This document shows positions 1 through 12,570 of a DNA stretch of 64,000 nucleotides, piece after piece. Both the position numbers and the translations under genes were made by a program. Below the pieces are notes generated by a model. The model worked only from the letters and a program-made list of their open reading frames with translations, ran no database searches and was not told the DNA's origin. Position 1 is the first letter of the stretch, and each line of letters starts with the position of its first letter. The stretch is from positions 1 to 64,000 of the forward strand of contig CABXYF010000003.1 in the NCBI GenBank assembly GCA_902516435.1, read 5' to 3'. The stretch is from an uncultured Pelagibacteraceae bacterium. GTDB lineage: Bacteria > Pseudomonadota > Alphaproteobacteria > Pelagibacterales > Pelagibacteraceae.

Positions 1-14
1 TTAATTGTTGGCAT
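1..14 (-). CDS. rpsL: 30S ribosomal protein S12, N-terminal fragment at window edge
   Basis: On the minus strand the last bases of the window read ATG CCA ACA ATT AA, giving M-P-T-I and the start of a fifth codon, which matches the conserved MPTI(N/K)QL start of ribosomal protein S12. rpsL directly following rpoC is the usual bacterial order. Only five codons are visible, so the call rests on the start peptide plus the position. Confidence 0.7.
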
Positions 15-50
15 AAATTTTTAAAAATTAATTAATTTATTTTTAGATGA

Positions 51-70
51 AAATAACTGACAGGTTATTT
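51..70 (-). other. Small hairpin in the rpoC-rpsL spacer
   Basis: A 7-bp perfect inverted repeat (AAATAAC / GTTATTT, 6-nt loop) lies in the 167-bp gap between rpoC and rpsL. No T-run follows on the minus strand, so it does not look like an intrinsic terminator. A TTGACA hexamer also occurs in this gap on the minus strand, without a convincing -10. It could be a processing or attenuation structure; otherwise nothing is seen in 15-181. Confidence 0.3.
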
Positions 71-181
71 TATGGCAGCGTTTAGCACTGTTAGAAGCAC
101 TACATTCCAACCAAAAACATCGCCAAATTACTTATTAATTGACTATTGTCAAACTAAAAGTTCAAGTATTAAGCGATTTTT

Positions 182-3100
182 TTACTGATTTGCCTGTGTT
201 TCAGAAGGTTCTGGGCTCTCAATTTTTTCTTGTTCAGATAAGAACTCATTATCATCCTTGAGAGCTTTTTTGTTCCATTTATTTTTAATATTTCCAGTTC
301 CAGCAGGGACTAATCTACCAACAATAACATTCTCTTTAAGACCGTTCAATGGATCAACTTTACCTTTAATAGCTGCATCTGTTAATACTCTTGTAGTTTC
401 TTGGAAAGATGCTGCTGAAATAAATGACTCTGTTTGCAAAGATGCTTTAGTAATACCCATTAAAACTCTTTCACCGACAGCTGGATCTTTTCCGTCTGCA
501 ACTAATTTTTCATTAGCATTATCAAATTTAATTCTATCCACAATCTCACCAGGTAAATAAGAGGAATCTCCAGAAACCTTAACCTCAACTTTTTTCAGCA
601 TTTGTCTTAAAATAGTTTCAATGTGTTTGTCGTTAATGATTACACCTTGTAATCTGTAAACTTCTTGAACTTGGTTGACGAAATATTCAGTTAATTCTTT
701 AATACCAAGAATTCTTAAAATATCGTGTGGTAATGGCTGACCATCGAGAAGGTATTCACCTTTTTGAATTCTTTCACCAGGATTAAAATTAATATGTTTT
801 CCTTTTGGAATTAAGTAGTTAGAAGGTTCTGCTCCATCTTCTGGTACAATTGAAACTCTTTGTTTTCCTCTCACTTCTTTGCCAAAAACTACTTGACCGT
901 CATTTTCAGCAATAATTGCGCTGTCTTTTGCTTTTCTTGCTTCAAATAGTTCCGCAACTCTTGGAAGACCTCCAGTGATATCTTTTGTTTTAGTAGTCTC
1001 TTTGGGTAATCTTGCAATAACATCTCCAGCAAAAACTTTTTGGCCATCTTTAATAGATAAAATTGAATCTGGAACTAGATAGTATCTCGCTTCATTATCA
1101 TCTGCTTTTTTAATTACGTTCCCTTTTTCATCTCTTAAAGTAATTCTAGGTTTTAAATCAGTGCTTTTCGATTGACCTCTCCAGTCAATTACAGATTTAG
1201 AAGATATACCAGTTGCATCATCAGTAGTTTCTTGAATAGAAACACCATCAATCAAATCAACAAAACTAGCTTCACCACTTTTCTCAGCGATAACTGGTGT
1301 CGTGTATGGATCCCATTCACAAATTTTTGTATTAGCTTTAACTTTATCTCCATTATTAAAAAATAATCTTGACCCATAAGCAACTTTATAAACTGCTATT
1401 TGAACTCCTTTATCATCCTCTATGGAAAGTTGAGTATTTCTTCCCATAACAATTAAGTTCTTCTTAGAGTCTTCTAAAATATTTGAGTTTAAAATCTTTA
1501 AGGTTCCTTCACTCTTAGATACAATCTGAGAATCTTGTTTTACTGATGCTGTACCACCAACGTGGAAAGTTCTCATTGTTAACTGAGTTCCTGGCTCACC
1601 AATAGATTGGGCAGATATCATACCAATAGCTTCACCAACATGAACCATCTTACCTCTAGATAAATCTCTACCATAACATGTTGCGCAAACACCTTCTTTT
1701 GAACTACATGTCATTACTGAATAAACTTTAATTGATTTTACACCAGCAGCATCAATTTTATCGCAGCCAGCCTCATCAATCATTTCTTCCTTTTTAATTA
1801 TTACTTCACCGCTTAATGGGTTTTTAACATCTGCAGCTGTTACTCTTCCCAACGCTCTTTCTGACAAACTAACAACAACGTTTCCACCTTCTAAAATCTC
1901 TGAAAGTTCAATAAATCCAGGATTATCACATTTAACTTTTGTAATAGTTAAGTCCTGTGCAACATCGCAAAGTCTTCTAGTTAAATAACCAGAACTAGCA
2001 GTCTTTAGTGCGGTATCAGCAAGACCTTTTCTTGCTCCGTGAGTTGAATTAAAATATTCTAGAGCTGTTAAACCTTCTTTAAAGTTAGAAATAATAGGAC
2101 TTTCAATAATTTCTCCAGATGGTTTTGCAATTAGACCACGCATTCCAGCTAATTGTTTCATTTGAGCAGCAGAACCTCTTGCGCCACTATCAGCCATCAT
2201 AAATACAGAATTAATTTTTAATCCTTCTGATGTTTTTTCAGTTGCAGATATACCTTTCATCATTTCGCCAGCTACTTTATCTGTACACTTAGACCAAGCA
2301 TCAACAACTTTGTTGTACTTTTCACCTCTTGTAATTAATCCTTCTGCATACTGTGTTTCATAGTCAGCAATTAATTTTTTAGTATCGTCAATTAATTGAG
2401 TTTTACTTTCAGGAATTACCAGATCATCTTTACCAAACGATATCCCAGCTTTAAATGCATGCTTAAATCCTAAATCTTTTAACTTATCACAAAATATAAC
2501 TGTAGTTTTTTGACCACAAAATCTAAAGACAATATCAATAATTTCTGAAACTACTTTTTTAGGTAATAACCTATCTATTAAAGAGAACTTAATATTACTA
2601 TTTTTCGGTAATAAATTTGCTAGTAAAAATCTTCCAGCAGTTGAAGTATATTTTTCAAATTTTTTATTTCCTTTATCATCTACAGTTTCAAATCTAGATA
2701 TAATTGTGCTGTGCACTTTTATCTGTCCTGAAGATAATGCAAATTCTATTTGATCAGAATCAACAAAGTAACCAGCTGGCTTATCAATAACAGGCTCCTG
2801 CGATAAGTAATAAATTCCCAAAATCATATCCTGACTTGGAACGATAATAGGTTTACCATTTGAAGGTGAAAGAATATTATTTGTAGATAACATTAAAATT
2901 CTTGCTTCTAACTGTGCTTCTAAACTTAACGGAACGTGTACCGCCATCTGATCTCCATCAAAATCAGCATTGAAGGCTGCACATGTTAAAGGATGAAGTT
3001 CAATTGCATCTCCCTCAATTAATTTTGGTTCAAATGCTTGTACACCAAGTCTATGAAGTGTTGGTGCTCTATTTAGTAATACCGGGTGCTCTCTTACAAT

Positions 3101-4354
3101 TAACTCAAGTGCATCCCAAACTGCATTAGTTTCTTTTTCAACTAGTTTTTTAGCTTGTTTAATTGTTGAAGCTAAACCTAATTTATTTAATCTAGCATAC
3201 AAAAATGGTTTAAATAATTCTAAAGCCATTTTTTTCGGTAATCCACATTCATGAAGTTTTAAATCTGGGCCAACAACAATTACTGATCTACCAGAATAAT
3301 CTACACGTTTTCCTAATAAGTTTTGTCTAAATCTACCCTGCTTACCTTTAAGCATTTCAGCTAGTGATTTAAGAGGTCTTTTTCCTGTTCCAGTAATTAC
3401 TCTTCCTCTTCTTCCGTTATCAAATAATGCATCAACTGACTCTTGAAGCATTCTTTTTTCGTTACGAACAATGATATCCGGAGCTTTAAGATCCATTAAT
3501 CTTTTTAATCTATTATTTCTGTTGATGACTCTTCTATAAAGGTCATTTAAATCTGATGTAGCAAATCTACCACCATCTAATGGAACAAGTGGTCTCAATT
3601 CAGGTGGAATTACAGGAACAACTGTCAATATCATCCACTCCGGTTTTTGACCAGTTTCAATAAATGACTCTAAAAGTTTTAATCTTTTAATTGCTCTTTC
3701 TTCATTAACTTTTGATTTTGTTTCTTTAATAAAACTAACTAAATTCTTTCTTTCAAGTTCTAAATCTAAATTCTTAAGCATTTCTAGTACCGCTTCTGCA
3801 CCAATTCCTGCGGTAAATGACTCTTCACCAAATTCGTCTTGATATTTTGCTAATTCTTCTTCATTTAATAATTGATTTTTTTGTAAACCAGTTAAGCCAG
3901 GTTCAATTACAATAAAATTCTCAAAATAAAGAACTCTTTCTATTTCTTTGAGCTTCATATCAACAGCTAATGCAATTCTGCTAGGTAGAGATTTTAAAAA
4001 CCATATATGTGCAACAGGTGTAGCAAGATTAATATGACCCATTCTTTCTCTTCTGACATTTGACTTAGTAACTTCAACACCACATTTCTCACAGATTATT
4101 CCTCTAAATTTCATTCGTTTGTATTTTCCACACAAACATTCGTAGTCTTTGATTGGACCAAAAATTCTAGCACAAAACAGTCCATCTTTTTCTGGTCTAA
4201 AAGTTCTATAATTTATTGTTTCAGGTTTTTTAATTTCACCGTATGTCCATGATTTAATTTTCTCAGGGCTAGCAAGTGAAATTTTAATGCTATTAAAATT
4301 TTGAGCTTCCGAAATTTCGGTATTCTTAAATAGATCTGTTAATTCTTTTTTCAT
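182..4354 (-). CDS. rpoC: RNA polymerase beta' subunit
   Basis: Largest subunit of the core RNA polymerase, 1390 aa, the usual length for an alphaproteobacterial beta'. The N-terminal zinc site ([13 protein letters not shown]...CEKCG, about residues 72-90), the catalytic magnesium loop [12 protein letters not shown] (about residue 465) and the second zinc cluster ([13 protein letters not shown]) are all visible. It starts with ATG directly beside the rpoB stop codon with no gap, so the two subunits are translationally coupled. It is the last gene before rpsL in the minus-strand block. Confidence 0.99.
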   Translation of the reverse strand: MKKELTDLFKNTEISEAQNFNSIKISLASPEKIKSWTYGEIKKPETINYRTFRPEKDGLFCARIFGPIKDYECLCGKYKRMKFRGIICEKCGVEVTKSNVRRERMGHINLATPVAHIWFLKSLPSRIALAVDMKLKEIERVLYFENFIVIEPGLTGLQKNQLLNEEELAKYQDEFGEESFTAGIGAEAVLEMLKNLDLELERKNLVSFIKETKSKVNEERAIKRLKLLESFIETGQKPEWMILTVVPVIPPELRPLVPLDGGRFATSDLNDLYRRVINRNNRLKRLMDLKAPDIIVRNEKRMLQESVDALFDNGRRGRVITGTGKRPLKSLAEMLKGKQGRFRQNLLGKRVDYSGRSVIVVGPDLKLHECGLPKKMALELFKPFLYARLNKLGLASTIKQAKKLVEKETNAVWDALELIVREHPVLLNRAPTLHRLGVQAFEPKLIEGDAIELHPLTCAAFNADFDGDQMAVHVPLSLEAQLEARILMLSTNNILSPSNGKPIIVPSQDMILGIYYLSQEPVIDKPAGYFVDSDQIEFALSSGQIKVHSTIISRFETVDDKGNKKFEKYTSTAGRFLLANLLPKNSNIKFSLIDRLLPKKVVSEIIDIVFRFCGQKTTVIFCDKLKDLGFKHAFKAGISFGKDDLVIPESKTQLIDDTKKLIADYETQYAEGLITRGEKYNKVVDAWSKCTDKVAGEMMKGISATEKTSEGLKINSVFMMADSGARGSAAQMKQLAGMRGLIAKPSGEIIESPIISNFKEGLTALEYFNSTHGARKGLADTALKTASSGYLTRRLCDVAQDLTITKVKCDNPGFIELSEILEGGNVVVSLSERALGRVTAADVKNPLSGEVIIKKEEMIDEAGCDKIDAAGVKSIKVYSVMTCSSKEGVCATCYGRDLSRGKMVHVGEAIGMISAQSIGEPGTQLTMRTFHVGGTASVKQDSQIVSKSEGTLKILNSNILEDSKKNLIVMGRNTQLSIEDDKGVQIAVYKVAYGSRLFFNNGDKVKANTKICEWDPYTTPVIAEKSGEASFVDLIDGVSIQETTDDATGISSKSVIDWRGQSKSTDLKPRITLRDEKGNVIKKADDNEARYYLVPDSILSIKDGQKVFAGDVIARLPKETTKTKDITGGLPRVAELFEARKAKDSAIIAENDGQVVFGKEVRGKQRVSIVPEDGAEPSNYLIPKGKHINFNPGERIQKGEYLLDGQPLPHDILRILGIKELTEYFVNQVQEVYRLQGVIINDKHIETILRQMLKKVEVKVSGDSSYLPGEIVDRIKFDNANEKLVADGKDPAVGERVLMGITKASLQTESFISAASFQETTRVLTDAAIKGKVDPLNGLKENVIVGRLVPAGTGNIKNKWNKKALKDDNEFLSEQEKIESPEPSETQANQ

Positions 4355-7300
4355 TTAATTTAGCTCCACATTTAATGCTAACGATTTAATTTCTTTAACC
4401 AATACATTGAAAGATTCTGGAATACCTGATTCAAAGTTTTCTTCACCCTTAACGATTGTCTCGTAAACTTTAACCCTACCTGCAACATCATCAGATTTTA
4501 CAGTTAAAATTTCTTGAAGTGTATAAGAAGCACCATATGCTTCTAAAGCCCAAACTTCCATTTCACCAAATCTTTGACCACCAAGCTGAGCCTTACCTCC
4601 AAGCGGCTGTTGTGTAACTAAACTATAGGGTCCAGTTGATCTTGCATGAATTTTATCTTCAACTAAATGATGAAGTTTTAACATGTAGATAATTCCTACT
4701 GTTACTGGTCTATCAAATTGCTCACCTGTTCTTCCATCCCATAAATAAGTTTGACCAGAACCTGGTAATTTAGCTAATTCAAGCATTTCAGTTACATTTT
4801 TTTCTTTTGCTCCGTCAAATACTGGTGTTGAAATTGCTATTCCATTTTGTAAATTTTCACATAAGTCTTTAAATTCATTTTTACTTAATTTGTCTACTTT
4901 ATCGTTAAAAATTTCTTCCCCATAAACAGATTTTAAAAAATTTCCTATTTTTTCAGTTTTTTCAATTTTTTTACTATTTTCGTTAACTAATTTTTTAACT
5001 TCTTCTCCAAACTCTTTGCAAGCCCAACCTAAGTGAGTTTCCAATATTTGACCAACATTCATCCTACTAGGTACACCGAGTGGATTAAGCACTATATCGA
5101 CGGGTCTACCATCCTCACGGTAAGGCATATCTTCGACTGGTACAATTTTACTAACCACTCCTTTGTTTCCATGTCTTCCTGACATTTTATCACCTGGTCT
5201 TAATCTTCTTTTGATCGCAACGAAAACTTTTACCATTTTCATTACACTTGGAAGTAAATCGTCACCACTTCTAATTTTAAGAACTTTATCTTCAAATCTT
5301 TCAGTAATATCTTGTTTTGCCTTGTTGTATTGTTCTTTTAATTGGGAGAGGGTTGCTTCATTTGCGGTATTTCCGTTTGAAATTTTAAAAACATCATTAA
5401 TCGTAAGATTATTAATTATATCAAAATCAAGTTTTGTACCTTCAGTTAAGTCCTTAATTTTTTTATTTAACGACGTTTCAGATAAAATTTGAGCAGCTCT
5501 TTGTTTTATACTTCTCTCTAAAATTTCTTCTTCAACTATTTTGTCTTGTTGAACTTCCTCAATTTCAGCTCTTTCAATAGTTATTGATCTTTCGTCTTTT
5601 TCAATACCATGTCTGTTAAAAACTCTCACATCTACAATCGTTCCACTGCTTCCTCTAGACATTCTTAAAGATGTGTCAGTGACATCTATAGCTTTTTCAC
5701 CAAATATTGATCTTAATAATTTCTCTTCAGGACCTGATGCTGAGTCACCTTTTGGAGTTACTTTTCCAACTAGAATATCTCCTGCATTTACTTCAGCTCC
5801 AATGTAAACAACACCTGATTCATCAAGATTTTTTAACGCTTCCTCATTAACATTTGGAATGTCTCTTGTAATTTCTTCCTCACCTAGTTTAGTATCTCTA
5901 GCCATAATTTCATACTCTTCTATGTGAACAGAAGTAAATACATCATCAGTAACACACCTTTCTGAAATTAAAATGGAGTCTTCAAAATTGTAACCTTGCC
6001 AAGGCATAAAGGCCACAGTTACATTCTTTCCTAAAGCTAATTCACCTAACTTCGTTGAAGGCCCATCTGCGATTATATCTCCTGATTTAACTTTGTCTCC
6101 AACTCTAACTAATGGTCTTTGATTAATGCATGTGTTTTGATTTGATCTTTTAAATTTTTGTAAGTTATAGATATCAACACCAGACTCGCTAAAATCTGTT
6201 TCCTCTGTTACTTTTATAACAATTCTTTTTCCATCAATTTTATCAACTATACCATCTCTTTTTGCAACAATTGTTACACCTGAATCTAAGGCAACATCAC
6301 TTTCTATGCCTGTTCCAACCAGAGGAGACTCTGGTTTTAATAATGGAACTGCTTGTCTCATCATATTTGAACCCATAAGAGCTCTGTTAGCATCGTCGTT
6401 TTCCAAAAAAGGAATCAGTGATGCTGCAACTGAAACAAGTTGTTTGGGTGAAACATCGATATAATCAATTGTGTCTGGCTTTGATAAAAGAAAGTTCAAA
6501 TTTTGTCTACAAGAAACTAAGTCTTCAACAATTTTTCCATTTCTATCCAGTTTGGTGTTTGCTTGTGCAATAGTATATTTGGTTTCTTCCATAGCGGAAA
6601 GATATTCCACTTTATCTTGAACAACACCGTCTTTAACTTTTTTATATGGACTTTCAATAAAGCCATATTTATTAATTTTTGCATAAGTAGACAAACTATT
6701 TATTAGGCCTATGTTTGGTCCTTCTGGAGTTTCGATTGGACAAATTCTACCATAATGAGTTGGGTGAACATCTCGAACTTCAAATCCTGCCCTTTCTCTT
6801 GTTAAGCCACCAGGTCCTAAAGCCGATACTCTTCTTTTGTGAGTGATTTCAGAAAGTGGGTTTGTTTGGTCCATAAATTGTGACAGTTGTGAACTAGCAA
6901 AAAAATCTTTCAAAGAAACAGTTAAAGGTTTTGCATTAATTAAATCCTGTGGCATTGCTGACTCCACATCCAAAGTAGTCATCTTTTCTTTTATTGCTCT
7001 TTCCATTCTATAAACACCAATACGTGCTTGGTTTTCAACCAACTCACCAACAGAACGAACTCGTCTATTTCCTAGATGATCAATATCATCAACTTCATCC
7101 TTGCCGTCTCTTAGGTCTAACATTTTGTGAACAATCGCTATAATGTCATCATTTCTTAGTATTGTAATTTTATCTGAACATTCCTGATTTAATCTAGAAT
7201 TCATTTTAACTCTTCCAACATCAGAAAGATCGTATCTGTCTGAGCTAAAAAATAGATTGTTAAATATCTGAGTGGCAATTTCTATTGTTGGTGGCTCTCC

Positions 7301-8443
7301 AGGTCTTAACATCTTATAAACTTCAGTTATTGCTTCGTCTTTTGAGTTATTTTTATCATTCAAAATAGTAGATAGCAGATAAGGACCTTTGTTAATTGAG
7401 TTTGTTACTGAGATTTGAAGTGAGTGAATGTTTGCATCTAAAATTTGTTGGATAATCGTATCATTTAATTCAGTACCAATTTTGAATGTTCCCTCCTCGT
7501 CTTCATTAACTTTAATATCTCTATGTAAAATTTTACCAAATAAAGATTCTCTTGAAACTAAAATATCCTTAAGTCCTTCATTTGCTAGTTTCTTTGCATT
7601 TAAAAAATTAATTTTATCTCCTAATTTTATTACAACTTTGCCAGTCTTTGCATCAATTACTTCTTCTGAAAAATTTTTAGCTTTATAATTTTCAGGATTA
7701 AATTTTGTTTTCCACTTTTCTGTTTTAGTATCATAGGTATATTGTTCATTTTCATAAAACTCATTGGCTATTTCAGCTTTAGTATATCCAAGGGCTAAAA
7801 GTAAAGTAGATGCAAAAATTTTTTTTTTTCTATCTATTTTAAAATATAAAAAATCTTTAACATCAAATTCAAAGTCTAACCACGATCCTCTATTTGGTAT
7901 AACTCTACAGTTAAATAATAGTTTACCACTAGCATGTGTTTTACCTTTATCGTGATCAAAGAAAACACCTGGGCTTCTGTGCATTTGATTAACTACAACA
8001 CGTTGAACACCATTAGTAATAAATGTTCCACTGTTTGTCATCATTGGGACTTCACCCATATAAACCTCTTGTTCTTTGGCAGACAAAATATCTTTTGTAT
8101 TATTATCTTGATCTATTTCATATACAACTAGTCTTAAAGTACATTTCAATGCAGATGAATATGTTAGACCCCTTGTAATACACTCCTCAACATCAAATTT
8201 TGGTTTTTCTAGTCTATAAGAAATATATTCTAAAGTTGCCTTATCATTTAAATCTTCTATAGGAAATATGCTTTTAAAAACTCTATCAAAACCTTTAGTC
8301 AGTTCAGCTGCTTCAGTATTAAATTCTGTTAATTCTTTATAAGAATTTTTTTGAACCTCTATTAGGTTTGGTATTGACAAACTTTCTTTTAGTTTTCCAA
8401 AACTCTTTCTTATATTTTTCTTCTCAGTAAAAGATAATTGCAT
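4355..8443 (-). CDS. rpoB: RNA polymerase beta subunit
   Basis: Second-largest RNA polymerase subunit, 1362 aa. The rifampicin-pocket stretch ([20 protein letters not shown] followed by [10 protein letters not shown]) is intact with the wild-type residues. The C-terminal clamp region with [18 protein letters not shown] is also present. It lies 56 bp after rplL, a gap that holds a stable hairpin, and abuts rpoC. The ATG at 8443 gives the standard N-terminus ending in ...[11 protein letters not shown]. Confidence 0.99.
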   Translation of the reverse strand: MQLSFTEKKNIRKSFGKLKESLSIPNLIEVQKNSYKELTEFNTEAAELTKGFDRVFKSIFPIEDLNDKATLEYISYRLEKPKFDVEECITRGLTYSSALKCTLRLVVYEIDQDNNTKDILSAKEQEVYMGEVPMMTNSGTFITNGVQRVVVNQMHRSPGVFFDHDKGKTHASGKLLFNCRVIPNRGSWLDFEFDVKDFLYFKIDRKKKIFASTLLLALGYTKAEIANEFYENEQYTYDTKTEKWKTKFNPENYKAKNFSEEVIDAKTGKVVIKLGDKINFLNAKKLANEGLKDILVSRESLFGKILHRDIKVNEDEEGTFKIGTELNDTIIQQILDANIHSLQISVTNSINKGPYLLSTILNDKNNSKDEAITEVYKMLRPGEPPTIEIATQIFNNLFFSSDRYDLSDVGRVKMNSRLNQECSDKITILRNDDIIAIVHKMLDLRDGKDEVDDIDHLGNRRVRSVGELVENQARIGVYRMERAIKEKMTTLDVESAMPQDLINAKPLTVSLKDFFASSQLSQFMDQTNPLSEITHKRRVSALGPGGLTRERAGFEVRDVHPTHYGRICPIETPEGPNIGLINSLSTYAKINKYGFIESPYKKVKDGVVQDKVEYLSAMEETKYTIAQANTKLDRNGKIVEDLVSCRQNLNFLLSKPDTIDYIDVSPKQLVSVAASLIPFLENDDANRALMGSNMMRQAVPLLKPESPLVGTGIESDVALDSGVTIVAKRDGIVDKIDGKRIVIKVTEETDFSESGVDIYNLQKFKRSNQNTCINQRPLVRVGDKVKSGDIIADGPSTKLGELALGKNVTVAFMPWQGYNFEDSILISERCVTDDVFTSVHIEEYEIMARDTKLGEEEITRDIPNVNEEALKNLDESGVVYIGAEVNAGDILVGKVTPKGDSASGPEEKLLRSIFGEKAIDVTDTSLRMSRGSSGTIVDVRVFNRHGIEKDERSITIERAEIEEVQQDKIVEEEILERSIKQRAAQILSETSLNKKIKDLTEGTKLDFDIINNLTINDVFKISNGNTANEATLSQLKEQYNKAKQDITERFEDKVLKIRSGDDLLPSVMKMVKVFVAIKRRLRPGDKMSGRHGNKGVVSKIVPVEDMPYREDGRPVDIVLNPLGVPSRMNVGQILETHLGWACKEFGEEVKKLVNENSKKIEKTEKIGNFLKSVYGEEIFNDKVDKLSKNEFKDLCENLQNGIAISTPVFDGAKEKNVTEMLELAKLPGSGQTYLWDGRTGEQFDRPVTVGIIYMLKLHHLVEDKIHARSTGPYSLVTQQPLGGKAQLGGQRFGEMEVWALEAYGASYTLQEILTVKSDDVAGRVKVYETIVKGEENFESGIPESFNVLVKEIKSLALNVELN

Positions 8444-8454
8444 TTATGTTTATT

Positions 8455-8480
8455 AATACTGATTAAAAATAATCAGTATT
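8455..8480 (-). promoter_or_regulatory. Hairpin in the rplL-rpoB spacer, candidate attenuator or processing site
   Basis: A perfect 10-bp inverted repeat (AATACTGATT / AATCAGTATT) with a 6-nt loop fills the gap between the rplL stop and the rpoB start. In E. coli the rplL-rpoB gap holds a partial terminator and an RNase III site that lower rpoBC expression relative to the ribosomal proteins. A similar role here is inferred from position. There is no clear T-run after the stem, which favours processing or weak attenuation over full termination. Confidence 0.55.
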
Positions 8481-8499
8481 TGAATTCTTTCTTGTTAAT

Positions 8500-8865
8500 T
8501 TATTTAAGTTCTACTTTAGCGCCTGCAGCTTCTAACTTAGCTTTAATCTCTTCAGCATCTTTTTTGTTAACACCAGATTTGACTTCTTTTGGTGCGCCCT
8601 CAACTAGATCTTTAGCTTCTTTTAATCCTAATGAAGTTGCTGCTCTTACTTCTTTAATGACATTAATTTTTTTATCACCTGCGGACACAAGCATAATAGT
8701 AAAGTCATCTTTTTCCTCTGCTGGTGCTGCACCGCCTGCTGCTGCTGGAGCTGCTGCGGCCATTGGAGTTACACCCCATTTTTCTTCTAGTTGTTTCGAA
8801 AGTTCAGCTGCCTCTGCAACAGTTAAACTTGAAAGGTCTTCAATAATTTTGTTAAGGTCAGGCAT
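8500..8865 (-). CDS. rplL: 50S ribosomal protein L7/L12
   Basis: Stalk protein of the large subunit, which recruits translation factors, 121 aa. The N-terminal dimerisation domain ([22 protein letters not shown]) is followed by an Ala/Gly/Pro-rich hinge at about residues 34-50. The conserved C-terminal domain contains [20 protein letters not shown]. It sits 5 bp after rplJ. Its expression probably splits from rpoB at the hairpin that follows. Confidence 0.99.
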   Translation of the reverse strand: MPDLNKIIEDLSSLTVAEAAELSKQLEEKWGVTPMAAAAPAAAGGAAPAEEKDDFTIMLVSAGDKKINVIKEVRAATSLGLKEAKDLVEGAPKEVKSGVNKKDAEEIKAKLEAAGAKVELK

Positions 8866-8870
8866 ATATA

Positions 8871-9392
8871 TTACTCTTTGGGTTGTGTTTCAGAATTTTC
8901 AGCGCTCAAACTACTCATTTTTTCTGAATGTGCAAGTAAAATGCTAATTAGTTTAGATGCTGGAGCATTCAAAATACCCACAATATTAGCTCTTGCTTCG
9001 TCTAAGGTTGGTAAACTTGCTACATTTTGGACACCAGCCTGATCTAAGACTTCATTATCCATTATGCCGCCAATTAATTTTAAATTTTCGTTATCTTTTG
9101 CAAATTTTGAGAGAATCCTTGCTGACATGATTGCATCTTCACTAAAAGCAACAGCTGTAGGGCCAGTAAACAAATTAGTCAAATCCTTGCATTTAGTTTT
9201 TTCTAAAGCAAGTTTAGTAATCCTATTTTTTGTTATTTTAAAAACAATTCCATGCTCTCTCATTTTTGCTCTTAAATCATCTAATTGAGACATGGTTAAA
9301 CCTTGATAATGAGTAACCATAATAGCTTTACTGTTTTCAAATTTTGAAGTCATTTCTTCAATATAATTTTTCTTTTGATCTTTATTCATCAT
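8871..9392 (-). CDS. rplJ: 50S ribosomal protein L10
   Basis: L10 anchors the L7/L12 dimers to 23S rRNA. The protein is 173 aa with the typical N-terminal part ([21 protein letters not shown]) and the conserved [10 protein letters not shown] segment. Two ATG codons in tandem (9392, 9389) could start it. It follows rplA with a gap of only 2 bp, so there is no room for the long L10(L12)4-binding leader known upstream of rplJ in E. coli. Confidence 0.98.
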   Translation of the reverse strand: MMNKDQKKNYIEEMTSKFENSKAIMVTHYQGLTMSQLDDLRAKMREHGIVFKITKNRITKLALEKTKCKDLTNLFTGPTAVAFSEDAIMSARILSKFAKDNENLKLIGGIMDNEVLDQAGVQNVASLPTLDEARANIVGILNAPASKLISILLAHSEKMSSLSAENSETQPKE

Positions 9393-9394
9393 AA

Positions 9395-10084
9395 CTATAT
9401 CGATTTACCTAATTTAACTTTATAAGAAACACCCATTGTTGATGTTGCAAAAACGTTTTTTATTAAATCCCCTTTTAAAGTATTATTTGATTTTTCTTTT
9501 TCCAAGGTTTCTAAGATAGCATTATAATTTTTAATTAATTGCTCATCACTGAAAGATTTCTTACCAATGCTTACACCAATATTTCCATCTTTGTCGTTTC
9601 TTATTTCAACTTGACCTGATTTTGCATTTATTACAGCCTCTTTAATGTTTTCAGACACAGAACCAAGTTTTGGATTTGGCATTAATCCTTTTGGTCCTAA
9701 AACTTTTCCTAACTTTGAAAGCTTAACCATCATTCCAGGTGTACAAATTAATTTTTCAAAATTTAACTCACCACCTTTTATTTTCTCAACAAATTCTTCA
9801 CTACCAACAATATCTGCCCCTGCATCTTTAGCTTCTTGAGCTTTATTATCTTCACAAACAACAGCTACTTTGACTTTTTTACCAGTACCACCTGGTAAAT
9901 TAACTACTGTTCTTATATTAACTTCACTTTTCTTTTGTTTGTTGTTTATTTGAAAACTTAAATCTAAAGACTCATCGAATTTTGTAGTACAATTTTTTTT
10001 AAGTTCAGGTATCAATTTTTCAAATACCTCTGCGCTGAGATCTTTTGATTTCTCTGGTAATTTTTTAAACCTTTTTGAAGACAT
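9395..10084 (-). CDS. rplA: 50S ribosomal protein L1
   Basis: L1 stalk protein, 229 aa, normal length. It contains the family signature region (KLICTPGMMVKLSKLGKVLGPKGLMPNPK, shown here only as the known L1 block at about residues 112-140). Its start codon overlaps the rplK stop by one base. L1 is classically a translational repressor of the rplK-rplA message; no L1-binding structure was identified here. Confidence 0.99.
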   Translation of the reverse strand: MSSKRFKKLPEKSKDLSAEVFEKLIPELKKNCTTKFDESLDLSFQINNKQKKSEVNIRTVVNLPGGTGKKVKVAVVCEDNKAQEAKDAGADIVGSEEFVEKIKGGELNFEKLICTPGMMVKLSKLGKVLGPKGLMPNPKLGSVSENIKEAVINAKSGQVEIRNDKDGNIGVSIGKKSFSDEQLIKNYNAILETLEKEKSNNTLKGDLIKNVFATSTMGVSYKVKLGKSI

Positions 10085-10509
10085 TATTCTTTTACCTCTA
10101 TACCCATTGATCTTGCTGATCCTGCAATAATTTTTACCGCTTCATTGATATCATGAGCGTTAAGATCATTCATTTTTTCTTTAGCAATATCCTCTAACTG
10201 TTTTTTAGAAATTGAGGCTACAATATTTCTTCCTGGTTCTTTTGACCCACCCTTAAGTTTAACTGCTTCTTTGATATAGTAAGATGCAGGGGGTGATTTA
10301 ATCTTAAAGTCAAATTTTTTGTCTTTATATACTGTAATTTCAACAGGCACAGGTTTACCTGCCATTGATTTTGTTTTGTCATTGAAAGCTTTACAAAATT
10401 CCATGATGTTAACACCTCGTTGACCCAAAGCAGGTCCTACAGGAGGTGCAGGGTTAGCTTGACCGCCTTTAATTTGTAATTTTATAAATCCACTAATTTC
10501 TTTTGCCAT
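10084..10509 (-). CDS. rplK: 50S ribosomal protein L11
   Basis: Part of the GTPase-associated centre, 141 aa. The N-terminus carries the proline-rich motif [20 protein letters not shown], and the C-terminal rRNA-binding part contains the family hallmark [10 protein letters not shown]. It overlaps nusG and rplA by one base on each side, forming a tightly coupled nusG-rplK-rplA unit. Confidence 0.99.
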   Translation of the reverse strand: MAKEISGFIKLQIKGGQANPAPPVGPALGQRGVNIMEFCKAFNDKTKSMAGKPVPVEITVYKDKKFDFKIKSPPASYYIKEAVKLKGGSKEPGRNIVASISKKQLEDIAKEKMNDLNAHDINEAVKIIAGSARSMGIEVKE

Positions 10510-11039
10510 TAACTTGCTTTCTCTACTTGGTTATATTCTAAATCCACAGGTGTTGGACGTCCAAATATAGAAACTGACACTTTAAGTCTAGACTTTTCTT
10601 CATCGATTTCTTCAATCATTCCATTAAATGACGCAAAAGGGCCATCAACAACCTGAACTTTTTCTCCAACGCTGTACTCTATACCAGATTTTGGCTGAGC
10701 CACACCATCTTTTATTTGACCTAAAATCTTTTCTACTTCTTTGTCCGAAACTGGAACTGGAATACCTTTTGTGCCAAGAAAACCACTCACTCTTTTTATG
10801 TTTTTTATCATGTGATAGATATTATTATCCATTTCACTCTTAATTAGTACATATCCAGGAAAATATTTCTTTTTTCTTTGTATTCTTTTTCCCCTTTTAA
10901 CCTCAGTAACATCATGAGTTGGGACAACTATTTCTTCAAATTTTTCACTAATTTTTGCCTTATCTGCCTCTTCTTTGATTAATGAAGCCACTTTGTTTTC
11001 AAAGCTAGAGTGAGACTGAACAATGTACCAATTTTTCAT
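10509..11039 (-). CDS. nusG: Transcription termination/antitermination factor NusG
   Basis: Elongation factor that links RNA polymerase to Rho or to the ribosome, 176 aa. The N-terminal NGN domain ([18 protein letters not shown]) contains the YFPGYVLIK strand. The C-terminal KOW domain has [19 protein letters not shown]. It overlaps the secE stop by one base, the conserved secE-nusG pair. Confidence 0.99.
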   Translation of the reverse strand: MKNWYIVQSHSSFENKVASLIKEEADKAKISEKFEEIVVPTHDVTEVKRGKRIQRKKKYFPGYVLIKSEMDNNIYHMIKNIKRVSGFLGTKGIPVPVSDKEVEKILGQIKDGVAQPKSGIEYSVGEKVQVVDGPFASFNGMIEEIDEEKSRLKVSVSIFGRPTPVDLEYNQVEKAS

Positions 11040-11230
11040 TAAATACTAACCTTAAGTAAGATTTCTAGCAAAAATTTTAAAACTTGATCTAAAAGTAAAA
11101 AAAACAAAGACATCACTACAGCCATAGCAAACACCATTAAAGCGCCCTGCAAAGTCTCTTTCCAAGTTGGCCAAGTAACCTTAAATACCTCTTGTTTTAC
11201 TTCTTGAATAAATTTAATTGGGTTTCTCAT
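11039..11230 (-). CDS. secE: Preprotein translocase subunit SecE
   Basis: Small single-span subunit of the SecYEG channel, 63 aa from ATG at 11230. The conserved amphipathic helix EVFKVTWPTWKET precedes one membrane helix (about residues 29-60). An upstream in-frame reading with a TTG start runs through tRNA-Trp and is rejected; the ATG start gives the normal short bacterial SecE. It is followed with a one-base overlap by nusG. Confidence 0.97.
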   Translation of the reverse strand: MRNPIKFIQEVKQEVFKVTWPTWKETLQGALMVFAMAVVMSLFFLLLDQVLKFLLEILLKVSI

Positions 11231-11247
11231 ATATTTTAAAGCTCTAT

Positions 11248-11323
11248 TGGCAGGAGCGGAGGGACTCGAACCCTCAGCCTCCGGTTTTGGAGACCGGCGC
11301 TCTACCAATTGAGCTACACTCCT
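11248..11323 (-). tRNA. trnW: tRNA-Trp (anticodon CCA)
   Basis: A 76-nt cloverleaf on the minus strand. The acceptor stem is AGGAGTG / CGCTCCT, the anticodon loop is CTCCAAA with CCA in the middle, the T-arm is GGTTCGAGTCC, and the CCA end is encoded. It lies between tuf and secE, the usual place in this block. Confidence 0.97.
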
Positions 11324-11333
11324 ATTTATAGAG

Positions 11334-12524
11334 TTACTCTATAATTTTAGTTACTACTCCTGCTCCTACAGTTCTTCCACCCTCACGAATAGCAAAATTT
11401 AATTTTTCAGCCATTGCAATAGGTGTAATTAATTTTACTGTAAATTTAGCATCATCACCTGGCATTACCATTTCAGTTCCAGCTGGTAATTCTACTTCAC
11501 CAGTTACATCTGTTGTTCTAAAATAAAACTGTGGTCTGTACTTAGTAAAGAAAGGAGTATGTCTTCCACCTTCGTCTTTTTTAAGTACATACGCTTGAGC
11601 TTCAAATTTAGTGTGTGGAGTAATTGATCCAGGTTTACAAAGAACCTGACCTCTTTCGATGTCATCTCTTTCTATTCCTCTCAATAAAATTCCAACATTA
11701 TCACCAGCTTCACCTGTATCTAAAAGCTTTCTAAACATTTCAACACCAGTGCAGACTGATTTTTTTGTCTCTTTTATTCCGACGATTTCAACATCTTCAC
11801 CCGTTTTAATTACACCAGACTCAACCCTACCAGTTGCAACTGTCCCTCTACCAGAAATTGAAAATACATCCTCTACAGGCATCAAGAAAGGCTTATCTAC
11901 TTCTCTAGTTGGTTGTGGGATATGTTCGTCAACAGCTTTCATTAATTCTAAAATTGAATTTTTTCCAATTTCATCATCCCTACCTTCAACAGCTGCTAAA
12001 GCAGAACCTTTAACGATAGGTGTTTTATCACCAGGATATTTATAAGAAGTTAAAAGTTCTTTGATTTCTTCTTCTACAAGCTCGATCATTTCTTTATCAT
12101 CTACTTGATCAACCTTATTTAGATAAACAACAATTGCTGGAATACCAACTTGTCTACCTAAAAGAATATGTTCTCTAGTTTGCGGCATTGGACCGTCAGC
12201 AGCATTTACAACTAAAATCGCACCATCCATTTGTGCTGCACCGGTAATCATATTTTTTACATAGTCAGCGTGACCTGGACAATCTACGTGAGCATAGTGT
12301 CTCTTTTCAGTTTCGTACTCAACGTGAGCAGTTGAAATTGTTATTCCTCTTTCTTTTTCCTCTGGTGCTTTATCAATTTGATCGTAAGCAACAGCAGTTC
12401 CACCACCTGCTTGTGCTAATACATTAGTAATCGCAGCAGTTAGAGTTGTTTTACCATGATCGACATGACCAATAGTCCCAATGTTACAGTGGGGTTTATT
12501 TCTTACAAATTTTTCTTTAGACAT
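11334..12524 (-). CDS. tuf: Elongation factor Tu
   Basis: GTPase that brings aminoacyl-tRNA to the ribosome, 396 aa. All GTP-binding motifs are visible: [10 protein letters not shown] (P-loop, residues 19-28), DCPGHADY (G3), NKVDQVDD (G4) and GSAL (G5). Domains 2 and 3 are complete, ending [14 protein letters not shown]. It is flanked by tRNA-Gly upstream and tRNA-Trp downstream and is probably on the same transcript as these tRNAs. Confidence 0.99.
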   Translation of the reverse strand: MSKEKFVRNKPHCNIGTIGHVDHGKTTLTAAITNVLAQAGGGTAVAYDQIDKAPEEKERGITISTAHVEYETEKRHYAHVDCPGHADYVKNMITGAAQMDGAILVVNAADGPMPQTREHILLGRQVGIPAIVVYLNKVDQVDDKEMIELVEEEIKELLTSYKYPGDKTPIVKGSALAAVEGRDDEIGKNSILELMKAVDEHIPQPTREVDKPFLMPVEDVFSISGRGTVATGRVESGVIKTGEDVEIVGIKETKKSVCTGVEMFRKLLDTGEAGDNVGILLRGIERDDIERGQVLCKPGSITPHTKFEAQAYVLKKDEGGRHTPFFTKYRPQFYFRTTDVTGEVELPAGTEMVMPGDDAKFTVKLITPIAMAEKLNFAIREGGRTVGAGVVTKIIE

Positions 12525-12570
12525 TACTATTTTACCTCAGTTATATTTGTTTCATTACTAATTTTTTTCT

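Noticed and set aside
11039-11308. Longer SecE reading with 26 extra N-terminal residues from a TTG start
   Set aside because: The extra part is translated from the tRNA-Trp gene; the ATG at 11230 gives a normal SecE.
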